Of a stretch of 64,000 bases of DNA, positions 13,083-23,772 are shown piece after piece (the first letter of the stretch is position 1; every line of letters starts with the position of its first letter). The stretch comes from Saxidomus purpurata (lineage: Eukaryota; Mollusca; Bivalvia; Venerida; Veneridae). Both the position numbers and the translations under genes were made by a program. The notes below the pieces were generated by a model. It saw nothing but the letters and a program-made list of their open reading frames with translations, searched no databases and was not told the origin of the DNA. Location: NCBI GenBank assembly GCA_022818135.1, contig JAFMSR010000005.1, positions 23,637,272 through 23,701,271 of the forward strand, written 5' to 3'.

Positions 13083-13868
13083 AAGACAAACTTCCAGAAA
13101 GGACCGGTCCTAAAAGGACCGCCCAAAAAAGCCCATTTATCAAAGGTACTAAATATTTAGTGATAGGCCAACATAAATGGTACCAGGAAGGCCCATCGTT
13201 GGACTACCCTTTATTGTTGTGTTTTAATCAAATGTAGATGATTTTTTAAACCATGTTAATGTCCATTATTAGTCTATTTATTGAACACATTTGTTACATG
13301 TAAATACCTTTATCACAAGTGGGACTGCATCAAAGTAACCAATTAGCACTGGTAATTACTTAATGAATACATTTGATAAATACCTTTATAATAATTGGGT
13401 TAATTGGCATCAAGTAACCAATTAGCACTTATAATTACTTTATGATTTTTTTATTAATACCATTATAATATACCAGACTGTTATGTCTGTTAATTATGTC
13501 TATTTTTTAAACATTTTGTTGATTTTTATAATCATAAGTCTGTTTTTATTTTCATAAATAAAATTTGTAAATAATTTGTGTTATCATCATAAATTTCACT
13601 GTTGATATATATTTTTATGCACTCTAATGTTTACTACTGCGCTACTGTTTTTCTCCCTTTACTTTTGGTTTTATGTAATAATTGGTCAGTGCACATATGT
13701 TCTTCTAATCTCTTAAACTTTATTATCCTAAGGTACAAACAAATTATTAACATAGAACATACTAGTCCTATTCGGATGGGCCTTTCTGGATTTGGGCCTT
13801 TCTAGTTTTGGGCCTTTTTGGTACTGGTCCTTAATTTTTTTGGAAGCGGGCCTTTCTGACACACATTC
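13083..13868. mobile_element. Nested element 1 (786 bp) with 9-bp target duplication
   Basis: It is flanked on both sides by GTCTCGAAA (13074-13082 and 13869-13877). Ends carry inverted clusters of AGAAAGG(C/A)CC: to the left CAGAAAGGACCGGTCC, to the right several GGGCCTTTCT units (13777-13858). It has no recognisable coding content. Confidence 0.6.
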
Positions 13869-14204
13869 GTCTCGAAAGTAGAATATTACAGTTGTGTGTA
13901 CTAGATCAGCTAAATATGTACATTTAGTGTTTTTCTCGAGTCAACAAAAATATCAAAAAATAATTATAATTAATTAGTGTGTGTGTGTGGGGGGGTCGAT
14001 AATAGCAGAAGTTTATTTTTTCATCTGCTATTATCGACCCCCACGTGACCTTTCAAGGAGTTGCAAGATACTATAAAAATGACTGCCAGAAACGGGTTCA
14101 CTATGTGTATAGTTGGATTAAATGCAAAATTAAACTGATTGCATTCATAAAAAAAGCTAAATCCGATTCACAGAAAGGTACCTACCTTATCGGACAATGT
14201 AGTG

Positions 14205-14956
14205 GGATCTACGACCATTCGTCGAAAGACACTTGAAAGAATACGACAATTAAAAGAATAGACATGTTGTCGAATAGGCAATTGATAGAGTACGACACAA
14301 GGTCGAAAAATATTTTAACCTGCGACACTTGTCCGAATAATGATGTGTATTTTATTTCGACTAAGTGTCGCAGCAGATTATTATCCTTTTGTTATGATTG
14401 ATCGGTGGTCTATTTGATTTCCTTTTTACCTCTTAAAATATGTTCGCGCGATTTGACCATTTAATCTTTCATAAACTAGTCACATTTTATGCACGATTTC
14501 TATGGTGAGTATGAAAGTTATGCACGAGTATGAAAAATGAGTGAACTGTTGTTGATTTCTTTTTATGCAATAAAATTATTAAACTTGAAGGGTGTGGCGT
14601 ATAACTTCAAATACTAGTAGTGAACTATCATAAACTTTGGTGTTGAGACGATTTTGAGAAAAGTGCATGTGACCTACAGTGTGACTGTTGATTGATTAAA
14701 ATAAATTTGATTAAATTTTGATTTTGTAATGAATCAAGTTCAACGTCTAGAGTACTTCCGGTATACATTTTATTACCGCTTACTTTCGTTTTCAATTCTC
14801 AGAGTTTTCGACCATTCGTCGAAAGTTTTCGACAATATTCGACAGTAAAACATTTCTATCAATTGTTCTTTCTTTAACATGTCGCATTCTACCACCTGTC
14901 CTTTCTGTTTAATGTCGTATTCTATCGAGTGTCTTTCGGCGAATTGTCGTGCACCG
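14205..14956. mobile_element. Nested element 2 (752 bp) with 9-bp target duplication
   Basis: It is flanked by AATGTAGTG (14196-14204 and 14957-14965). The terminal inverted repeats share ACGAC-ATTCG-CGAAAGACACT and continue, more diverged, for about 100 bp with repeated TACGAC/TTCGAC words. The small minus-strand frame at 14773-14973 overlaps the repeat end and is not called a gene. Confidence 0.65.
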
Positions 14957-15164
14957 AATGTAGTGATGGGCACTAAAATTTATCTCATGCAGTAACGCTT
15001 TGTGTAAACATTCAAAATGGCGCGGGAATAAAATTTGTGATGTATTCGTGATAGTGAATGACATGATCACATGAATTATAGGAATTAATGTGTTTAAGTA
15101 TCAATTAAGAGAGGGGGTCGATAATAGAAGAGGGTCGATGATACCCGACATTGCATATGCCTAG

Positions 15165-17106
15165 GCCCGGTAGGGGACAGTAGGTTAAGTCCCCAGCCGA
15201 AAAAAATGGTTTGGGGGAATTTAAACGAGACTTTAAAGCTGATGAAATTATTATATGCTATCTTTTAATACAAAAAAAGAATACTAACACAAGTTTGTAT
15301 TGTCAGCATTTATGAAACAGATTTTACTTAGAGCAATCCCTCTAACTTGGAGTAGTGTATTTTTGAAATTAGACCTACGTCAGAGTTGCATCCATGTTGG
15401 AGCATAATTAGTTATGCTGAATTTGAGCTACCAAAAGGTCAAGCTCGCCATAGTTGAGGAGCATAGCTAGACCAGAAAAGGCGCCTAGACGTTATATTTG
15501 ATACCAAATGCTCTCTCGGCCGGACATGGTAGGAAGTACATGGCACGCGTAAATATTTTGATAAAGGCTCCTATTTGCGAGATATTTACAGCTTTAAGAA
15601 AGATGAAAGGCTTATCATCGGTAAGGGACAACCGTGACTTCCCGTCGGAACTCATCCCAATCAACCTGGACGTCATGACTGATTATCCGGCATGATTTCT
15701 GCCATCAGGTTCTCGGTATATTAGCCATTGTGTTAGGAATCGGTCATGCAAAGTTAGAAGGCACTCTTATTTTATATCGAAATAGCCTGTCCCCGGAAAA
15801 TATACGATACAGTTACCCTCAGTGACGGATATTTCGATCTGAACCTCGTGCTCATGTAAGAAACTAATAATCTCACATCGCTTATCTCACATCGCTGCCG
15901 GACTATTTTTACGTTGATTGTAAGCAGACATAAAAATCGAAAAATGACTGTAAAATTATTTTTTAAATAAACATAGGGTTGTTGGTATTCATTTTCATAG
16001 CCGTTTAGCCATCTAGAAATATCGAACAAAGGTTTAACTTATTTTCTATCGAAATTGAAAAGTGTGTGGTTTAATTAAGTCCTACTAGAAAGATAACTAG
16101 GGTCTGGACAAGTTCACCAGTGACAAACCCTAAGGTGGGCCGGGACTATAATTATTGAAAAAAAGAATTAACAAATTTACAAATATGTAGCGATAGCCTT
16201 AGCAATTTTAAGAATTGCGCAAAAAACTATAGGCCTATACTATTATAGACTATATTACTTTACGTTGAAGTCAATCTTCATATTGTTCGCTGACTATTTT
16301 AGGAGTTACAATCTTGAACTTTTCTTGAATTTTTCTATGTCTTACTAAAGCAGAAGACTTAGATCTATGTTCACGCGTTGATAGATATATTTCAAGTCGC
16401 GTATACTAATAATATGCAACGTTGAAAACGCTGCAATTTCGGAGTATAAGCCTACAGTTTGGAAATTTCGGAATATGACAATGTTTAGAACAGAATGCTT
16501 CGTCAAAAAGGTGCAAGAAAGAGCCTGAAATGTAACCAAACACCCCTTGAAGAGGTGGTTGAGCTTGTCAGTATCGAAACTTTCGGTATTTATCGAGTAC
16601 CCTTTACATATGGCCATTCAAAGACAACGCTCAACCTCCAAAGCAAAAACAGTTATAGTACTGTATGAAAGTCACTTTTAGACAATAAATATAGATGTAT
16701 ATTTAACGTTTTTTACAATATTAAAAGTGTTCGGAAATAGCCGCAGGTCGTGTTCGGTAAGGTCGGCGTGTTCGGAAATAGACGGGTTAACGTAACATTT
16801 TCACACGTACATTACTCTATGTTCTACTGGCTGAAAATAATCGAAAATATACGCAAAAGATGGCGTACATTTAAAACCTCAATACCTTAGTTCGTTTTAA
16901 AAGGTTCTTGCGGGTATTAACGAATATGTGCAATAGTCGCTTAAATGTTCGGAAATACCCGACCCCGCTCTATAGCCGTTTCGAAGTAAATTTCGAGAAA
17001 AGGTTGATTTTCATTTTTTATCCCCATCCTGTTTTTGCACTTATTCCTTCTTACTTTTGTGAAAATGCGATTTAAATGGTGAGAAAATAAATCTACCGTG
17101 TCCATT
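15165..17106. other. Intergenic stretch; element remnants only
   Basis: No gene seen. It contains a block (15815-15870) related to the interior of the foldback at 12013-12417, and at 16727-16980 several copies of GTTCGGAAATA (at about 16730, 16770 and 16948) ending in TACCCGACCCCGCTC, which resembles the right end of a relative of the 12608-15155 element. Confidence 0.45.
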
Positions 17107-17220
17107 GAGTTGTGGATAAGGAAATCCAACCCTTGGGTAAAGATACGTCCAAAAAACTCGACAGAGCCTCGTTTTTGGACGTATCTCAACCCTCTGGTGA
17201 GATTTCCTTATCTACAACTC
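17107..17220. repeat. Hairpin with about 48-bp arms
   Basis: The arms run GAGTTGTGGATAAGG... to GATACGTCCAAAAA, with the inverted copy ending CTTATCTACAACTC. It lies just outside the homologous promoter flank of copy 1 (begins about 17240). Confidence 0.7.
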
Positions 17221-17239
17221 ATGAACATGTTAGATTCAC

Positions 17240-18289
17240 TTTATCCAAAACAATAGTCAACCTTTAAAATAAAAGATCAACTTGTTGGTTTTTATTTCTT
17301 TATATACACTAGGCCTTCTTTGATTAGTTTTGGCGTGAAGATTTACATATCTAGTTCACGAAACCAAATTTTGCAAAAGTAAAAATAATTCCTGCTGAAT
17401 AGGAAGGTAAAAGCCAATCGGTAAAATGCAATGTAGTTAAAACCACATGACAATTCTGTAGTTTAGATTCTGAAGACAAGCAAAAACATGGTTAAAGGTC
17501 CACTACTAAGCGAAAATCAAGTGACAGTTATTTCAATGGCAAGTACATTACCTTATGCAAGACACTAAATAATGAAGATTATCAGGTTAAAATTTACAGA
17601 AAGTGTTTGGAACACGAAGAAAAGTATGTGTATTGTATTGAAATCTCAGTGATTTGACAAAATGACTACCCAGGTCATTTTAACTTTCTTCATAATGCAT
17701 AGTAAAATAAGTGTACATGTACTGTGGTTTATTTAGAATTTCTACATACCAACATTCATTTTTTATTACAAACAACTGATTTCTGTGTTTTTTAAAGTAT
17801 ATTTGAATTTTCGCTTTCCTTAGTACTGGACCTTTAAAGGGATGTATACAAGTGTAAATACAAAACTTTTAAATCATTGATTTATTCTCCTACAACAATG
17901 AATATTGCAATGATTATAACCAAACTATATGAATCTGTGTCTGCTTAGCTAGTTTGACTAATATTTACGATAACAAGAAACACAACAGTTTTTACATAAA
18001 AAAATCCAAAACATTTTATTACCAATTGTCACATAATAAATTAATCTTTGTGCAGCATATTTCTGTAGTTATTTTTTTAAGTTTCTATATGCTGCCTTAT
18101 TCGTACAGAAAATAATGTAAAACTAATCGAAACCTATAACAATATCGTTGATTATTCGGGGCTAAATTCCCATAATGCACTTGGACGTCTATGACGTCAT
18201 ACTAAAGATCAGTTAACGTAACAACGCCACTTGACGACGGCGCTATCACTACACAACACAAGGCGGCACTTGGCCTCTAAACATCCGAA
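17240..18289 (+). repeat. Duplicated promoter flank B1 of copy 1
   Basis: It matches 31434-32185 and 46790-47543 from ATCCAAAACAATAGTCAACC onward, but has additional sequence (about 17495-17835) that the other two lack. It includes the conserved CRE block next to the ATG. Confidence 0.75.
18192..18199. promoter_or_regulatory. CRE-type palindrome upstream of copy 1
   Basis: A perfect TGACGTCA lies 98 bases before the ATG of copy 1, in a block (about 18160-18289) strongly conserved with the other copies. TGACGTCA is the established CREB/ATF binding consensus. That it drives this gene is inferred from position and conservation. Confidence 0.5.
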
Positions 18290-19129
18290 ATGGATGGAAA
18301 TGAGCCACCTGGGCCAAAATTTATAAAGGTGCAACCTTCAAGCGTCAACAAGATCGAGGGAATCATTCCCCCCACCACAGGTAAAAATGACAACGCAATT
18401 AATCAACAACTTATATTGAATAATAACAAAACTAATGTGAAATTCTTTCCATACAAATCTGCAACTGCAGTTGCAAAAAGGAAACCACAAATTAAACAAT
18501 CTTTCCGTGAGGTTGAAATAACATTTTCAAATCATGTCAAAGATGGGACTGTGACCAGAGAAGCTAAAGTCAATGACTCAATAGCAGCATTGTGTGAGGT
18601 TAAAGAAGTAAATTTTGAGAGTAAACAGGAGAAAGAAAAGAATGATAAGAAAGGCCGGAAAATGAAAACTCGTGCCATGCCCTATGACGACACAAAAAAG
18701 AAACATAATATAGATGGTCAGGTAGACGGTAAAGCAGGTTCGGAGTCCGTGGTGAACGTAGTTACCGATGGGAAAGAGGAAAAGAAGACCACCAAACCAA
18801 AGGAGAAGCATGACGAAGACGGCCAAGTAAATGATAAAGCAGGTTCAGATTCCAACGTGAAAGCCGGTACCGATGGAAAAGGGATAAAGAAGGCTAGCAA
18901 ACCAAAGGAGAAGCATTATGTAGATGGACAAGTAAATGACAAAGCAGGTGTAGATTCCAACATGAATGCCGGTACCGATGGAAAAGAGATAAAGAAGGCC
19001 AGCAAACCAAAGAAGAAACAAGATGCAGATGGACAAGAAGATGGCAAAGCCGGTGCAGATTCTAAGGCGAACGTCGGTACGGATGGGAAAGGGAAAAAGA
19101 AGGAGACCAAAACAAAGGAGAAAAAGAAG
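18290..19129 (+). CDS. Copy 1 exon 1 (residues 1-280, 35-residue repeat domain)
   Basis: The exon begins at the ATG in context gaaATGG and ends at AAG|gtaata, 840 nt, phase 0. Read-through would add only VIYE before a stop, which fits an intron starting here. It holds the four 105-bp repeat units (core DGQV, KAG, S, GTDGK, KK, KPKEKH). The first 141 residues lack repeats and contain the run of polar residues around LILNNNKTN. Confidence 0.87.
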
Positions 19130-22100
19130 GTAATATATGAATAGTTATTTGATTGATATTTATGAAGAAGCAAAATTACAACTCGCTCTGAACGATATCC
19201 TGCAATTAAGGGTTGACAAATATATAGTTTACACATTTTTCGTGTGTAACAGTAATAAGAAAATACGGCCTTCCTAAATTCTGTTTTTTTATCTTTATAA
19301 TAAACAACGTGAACATATGTAAATTCTGTCTTAAAAAATCATACATTTTGCAAACATGAATGCTTGGTTTTAGCGAGGTAGATTTTTGTATTTGATCGTC
19401 AGAGCAAGAAAAATAAGACGAAGGTTAAAGAAGAGGTGATAAAGGAAGAACCGGCAGATGCAGAAGAAAAAATAGAAGAAGTAGCTACAGGAAACGCAAA
19501 TAATCGCAGAAAGCTCCCGTGTGTGTTTGGATTCATAGCCACATGGCTAGCTAAGCGCAAGGAAAAGAGAAGAGACAAGAAGAGAAAAGCGATTGCTGCC
19601 AGGGCCTCTCCTCCTCAACGACTAGGTATGACAATCTTAGAACAGTCTTGGTCACGCCACTGAATACTTTGTAGGAGCAAAGTAACATAAAATAAATATG
19701 TTGAACACTTTATTCTGTTATAGTATAGTAGTATATGGTTCGTTCCTTTCTATTTGGTGTAAACGATTCCAATTTTCGTGCGGATCAAATGAAAAGCAAT
19801 GTCGCATTTTATGGACATAACAACCCCACGAACAGGTCTTCGTTTTTAATGCCAAAGGCTTTATAAACACAGTTGATGGTAAGATCTGATGCTTGACGTG
19901 AATCAATTTTCTTGGAAAAATGATGTAAAACCTGAAAAAGGTGACGAAAATTTCAAACAAACATTTATTGAATTTACCAGCCTTTAACTAAAAGAAATGA
20001 ATATTACAGCATGATTCAACTTTATTTCAGTTCATCTTTTAGTTTGAATGTTTTAATAATAGTTCGATTGCACACGCTGTGGAATTGTACTAAATACTTA
20101 GTAATGGTCATCCTTTAGTAAATGCTGACCCCCCCCCCCCCCCCCAACCTCCCCCAGGTGTAGTGGTTTATGTTTCTGTAAAGGGAGCAAGAGGTCCAGT
20201 AAGGTTCCTTTCTGATATGAACCGTTGGTGTGTCGCTTCACTCTATCTTTCCAACGTCTGGTATATTAATATATGATTTGGGATGTGAATGTGTTTTTAC
20301 AGACTGTTTCTCATTAAAGTATGAAATGACTGTTTTCTTCAAAAAGGGGGGATACTATGCAAAAAAAATTAACTTCACTGTTACGTTATTAAAACCATTG
20401 GTTGAATTTACAGTGAACTCCGTATATAACGACTCCTGATATAGCGAAATTCCGGATTTAACGAACAAATTTTCTGGGCCCGATGTTTTTTTCCTTCTTT
20501 ATAAAGTTTAATATGAAAATACTTAATGGATATAACAAACTTCGGATATACACTTAAAGGTCTAAATGGGACCGTTATATACGGAGTTTACTGTATTGGT
20601 GAATCTGTGCCATATTTGAAACACGTGACTGTTCTAGACACTGTTAAGACATGTATATTGCAGTGGAATACGAGCATAAGTCAACAAGAGGAGGTGAAGC
20701 ATTTACCATTGAGGTCGACAACAGACCGAGCTTTGCAAAGCCGCTTCTGCCACCCATCAAGCAGACCCCTGGACCTGTAAGTAAAACATTCAGTGGCTTT
20801 CTTGAAGCAAACTCAATTTTTTCCAGATTACAGAGTTGTTTACCGAAAACCTTCAACGTAACTATGATCTTGGCTTGCAAGTGTACCTCTACTAAGCATA
20901 TAAATCGCAAATTTTGCACTTGAGGGAGAGTGAATATGAATTTTGTAATCTGTAAAAACTGCGAAAGACCGGTGATGGCATTTCAACTTCAATATTTCAC
21001 GATTTAAATTCGTGATTCGTGAATGACCTTTCTCTGACCTTTTGACCTATTTTCCGTCTTTGAAGCAATGGTTTTCATGTAAGCGATATAGGGCCATTAT
21101 GGCCCTCTTCTAACACAAATTACAGGTCAATAGATGTGCCATTTGAATTGTCCATAGCTGATGTCATGTAATAAAACTGACCTTCTGGTATACGTATCGT
21201 ATATATAGAGCTATATCCAGCAACAGCTTACTGTAGCAAAATTTAAAGCATCGTGACTTTTCATATGAAAACCCCTTAAATTCAGATACGCCGTGAAAGA
21301 TACCAGAATGCTGTCTGCAGGAGAGCGGAAAATTTGGCACAAAGAAAGAACGCTGCTAGAGAATTTGAAAAGAAAAAGTAAGTTTTATTGATTATTTAAT
21401 AATGTTTCAATATATTTCTTCTTTTTACAAAAAGCTTCTTTGCTCTACTCTGTTACGTATATCAGTTACGTCACTCGCACAGTATCCTAAATGTACTGTA
21501 TATTTTAAATGCAACACAGTCACTACTCTTTTTGAAAATAAAACTTAATGCTCAGTATTGTTCTTAATCTAAGCCACAAAAAGTCCAACATGTGACTCAG
21601 GACACATAACAATTGATAAACAACAAAACTACATAAATCTTTAAATAACCCGATGCCTGAAATCATTTGACACAAGTTCAACTTTTATGTGGAAAGACCG
21701 ATCGAGATCGATGTAAATTGTTAAACATAAAAGTGCATGGTAAAAAGAGTCAAAGCAGACTTTCTTAGGATTTAAGGAAATTAGTTACATCAGACAGGGA
21801 ATTATATCACATTTAGAGCTCATCTAGAGCTCATTTAGAGCTCATTCCTTGTTATGGATATTCACTTTAACCTCAGATGAGCGTATAAAGTCTTCATGAT
21901 TTTCATGTTATCTATGCTATTTTACATAACCAATTCTGTCAATTGAAATGTAACCTTTGTCCTACTGAGTATAATATACTGAGTGAAGTGCAAACAGATC
22001 GATGTTGCTCTACACGTGTTTTTTTTAAACTTTGAATGCTTTAAAGTCCCTGGAGCACAATTAACAGTTGCTCTTACATTACCAAATACTTTGCAACTTT

Positions 22101-22697
22101 ATTTGTTCCAAAAACATTCCTAAATTTGCTTTTTAAATCGATAAATTTACATACATTGTATAAGAAATATAGCGTATTATTTTTCATAGATATTGCAAAA
22201 GATTTAAGGCTTTCTGGCAACTATTTTTAGTGAAGAAACGATTGAGTACGAAAGAAAGGCATATATGTCAACACTGTATTAGAGTGAATTGAACATGGTT
22301 TCTCAGTAAATTTATTTTTCTTTATCACTACATTCAAAATGATCCTGGCAATCGTGGATAAAATTAAGCTCGTTTTATCTTGCATCTTTTGTAATTCAGG
22401 GTCAAATACAAAGATAATAGGGCACAGAGCGACTACCAATTCCGACAGAAGGCACACGTCGGTATAAGACAAAAGCAGGCCAATGCTGAGTGGAACAGGA
22501 ACATCATTAGCCGCTCCAAGAGCAGACTCCGAGCTCCATCTGCCATGCAACCTAGCGAATACTCTGACAAAAGCTTCAACGAACCATCTGCCGAGTCGTC
22601 ATTTGGGTCCATCCACGGCCCCTCCTGCTTTTCCGAGAACGAAGATGACCGCGGTGTTTGGATTGTCGACAAGGTGGTCGACATTCCAATCTTCTAA
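18290..22697 (+). CDS. Array gene copy 1: five-exon gene for a 521-residue lysine-rich repeat protein of unknown function
   Basis: Seen: the coding sequence is join(18290..19129, 19403..19625, 20664..20776, 21286..21377, 22400..22697), 1566 nt including TAA. Every intron is GT-AG, phases are 0, 1, 0, 2, and the same structure recurs in two other copies. The ATG has purine at -3 and G at +4. Residues 1-141 form a polar N-terminus; 142-280 hold four 35-residue repeats starting DGQ at 142, 177, 212 and 247; 281-317 are charged; 318-330 are a short hydrophobic patch (LPCVFGFIATWLA), too short for an ordinary membrane span; 331-348 are very basic; 393-450 look helical and rich in R, K, E, A and N; the tail is serine-rich, then acidic, ending VDIPIF. 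No signal peptide is visible. I do not recognise the family. A disordered nuclear or cytoskeletal protein would fit the composition, but that is a guess. The gene structure is well supported; the function is unknown. Confidence 0.85.
19403..19625 (+). CDS. Copy 1 exon 2 (basic and hydrophobic patch)
   Basis: The acceptor is tttgatcgtcag and the donor is ctag|gtatga, 223 nt, leaving one base of the next codon. It encodes a charged stretch (KEEVIKEEPADAEEKIEE), then LPCVFGFIATWLA followed by a strongly basic run of K and R. Confidence 0.82.
20129..20155. repeat. Poly-C tract in intron 2 of copy 1
   Basis: A run of about 18 C followed by AACCTCCCCC. Copy 2 has a shorter C run (about 33962-33976). 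In copy 3 this stretch is deleted. Confidence 0.85.
20411..20593. mobile_element. pogo/Tigger-like MITE in intron 2 of copy 1 (183 bp)
   Basis: It is flanked by TA on both sides, starts CAGTGAACTCCGTATATAAC and ends in the inverse (GTTATATACGGAGTTTACTG). TIRs beginning CAGT with TA duplication are typical of Tc1/mariner-pogo elements. It has no coding capacity. Confidence 0.7.
20664..20776 (+). CDS. Copy 1 exon 3
   Basis: The acceptor is tattgcag and the donor is a consensus gtaagt, 113 nt. The first two bases complete a valine codon left open by exon 2, and the exon ends in phase 0 with QTPGP. The encoded segment is proline-rich toward its end (AKPLLPPIKQTPGP). Confidence 0.82.
21286..21377 (+). 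CDS. Copy 1 exon 4
   Basis: The acceptor is aaattcag and the donor is gtaagt, 92 nt, phase 0 in and phase 2 out. It encodes a charged, probably helical stretch (starts IRRERYQNAV, ends AAREFEKK). It is too short to be found except by its splice sites and frame agreement. Confidence 0.8.
22400..22697 (+). CDS. Copy 1 exon 5, C-terminal, with stop
   Basis: The acceptor is tgtaattcag. The first base completes the lysine codon left by exon 4, followed by 98 codons and TAA at 22695-22697. The segment has a basic helical part (starts VKYKDNRAQSDY), a serine-rich part (SRSKSRLRAPS) and an acidic tail (SENEDDRGVWIVDK). An antisense open frame across this exon is judged a shadow. Confidence 0.84.
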
Positions 22698-23277
22698 ATT
22701 TAGCACAAAGACCGACTCCCCCCGTTGTATGGTAGAAACCTTCTGTTTAATTCTATATTTCTTTAATCGCATGAAAAAAACCCACCTAAAATAGATTTCT
22801 CTAAAATCTTAAAATATAGTTAGACTAGTGTAGCTGGACCAGAAGCAATGTATAAAGTGGTACCTTATCAGTACATTGGTAACAATTTGGACAAGTGAAT
22901 TTGTCTACATTGAGCCTTGTAAAATCTACAGTATTAGATTTTTTAACCGTCTTAAGAAAAGATATTTTGCAATTTGCCTAGTGTAGACTCGCCTGACTGT
23001 ACACACGTAGTTCACTTTGTTCACCAAGACAGAAAACCCATACTGTGTTGACCAGAAGATGGGCAACCCCATTGAGCGTCTTAATAGCAAACTTGTATTT
23101 TTTCTCTTGTGAAAACAGAATTACTAATTCCAGTCAATCAATTCTTGGTAATTAACACTGGTGTCTGTGTTGAAAAAAAGACCAACAATCATTCAGCAAG
23201 AACATTATGCACGAAGGTAAAAACAGATAGTGAAAACAAAACGATAAAAAAGTCATATATATGTCTATTTTGGGTTT

Positions 23278-23366
23278 CATTCGTTCGTTCATTCATTCGT
23301 TTGTTCGTTCGTTCGTCCGTCCGTCCAACCAACCAACCACCCACCCATCAACTCACTCACTCACTA
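23278..23366. repeat. Tetranucleotide tract in A1
   Basis: Counterpart of 251-343 with one TCCG unit fewer and otherwise very similar. Confidence 0.85.
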
Positions 23367-23705
23367 CAAATCTATCATTGACTCATCATTCATATACATT
23401 CCTACATGAACGCGTTAGCGTTGTAGAAGTAAAAATTTAAAAAAAAATATCACCATCAATTCACTCATTCACAGACTCATTCACTTATACTTATGCACAC
23501 ATTCATAATTCACTAAATAAGTTCCTACATGCGTCTGCATTGTAGATGTAAAAAGTAAAAAAAAATATAAAAAAATACAAAAAATGTCACCATCAATTCA
23601 CTTATTCACACACTCATTCACTCATTACTCATGCACACATTCATAATTCATTAAATAAATTCCTACATGCGTCTGCATTGTAGATGTAAAAAGTAAAAAA
23701 AAATA

Positions 23706-23772
23706 TCACTCACTCACTCACTCACTCACTCACTCACTCACTCACTCACTCACTCACTCACTCACTCACTCA
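23706..23772. repeat. (CTCA)n microsatellite in A1
   Basis: Uninterrupted CTCA repeats, about twice the length of the A0 tract. Confidence 0.9.

Larger units (their letters stand above)
12608..15155. mobile_element. Outer non-autonomous DNA transposon of a three-element nest
   Basis: Its ends are inverted copies containing GCAATGTCGGGTAT and ATCGACCCT (23 of 24 positions by eye). The flanks are ttatgctag (12599-12607) and tatgcctag (15156-15164), an imperfect duplication of about 9 bp. Extra copies of CTATTATCGACCCC lie inside both ends (12790-12830, 13995-14041, 15114-15135). Removing the two nested elements leaves about 1 kb with no transposase frame. Confidence 0.6.

Noticed and set aside
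18578..19236. Long open frames antisense to exon 1 in all copies (also 32474-33070 and 47832-48613)
   Set aside because: They mirror the lysine-rich sense codons (giving runs of F, L and S), follow the repeat period, and have no splice or start support. The sense frame has matching introns in three copies.
22433..22684. Antisense open frame over exon 5 (also at 36254-36505 and 52994-53245)
   Set aside because: It is a shadow of the well-supported sense exon, with ends that do not coincide with splice signals.
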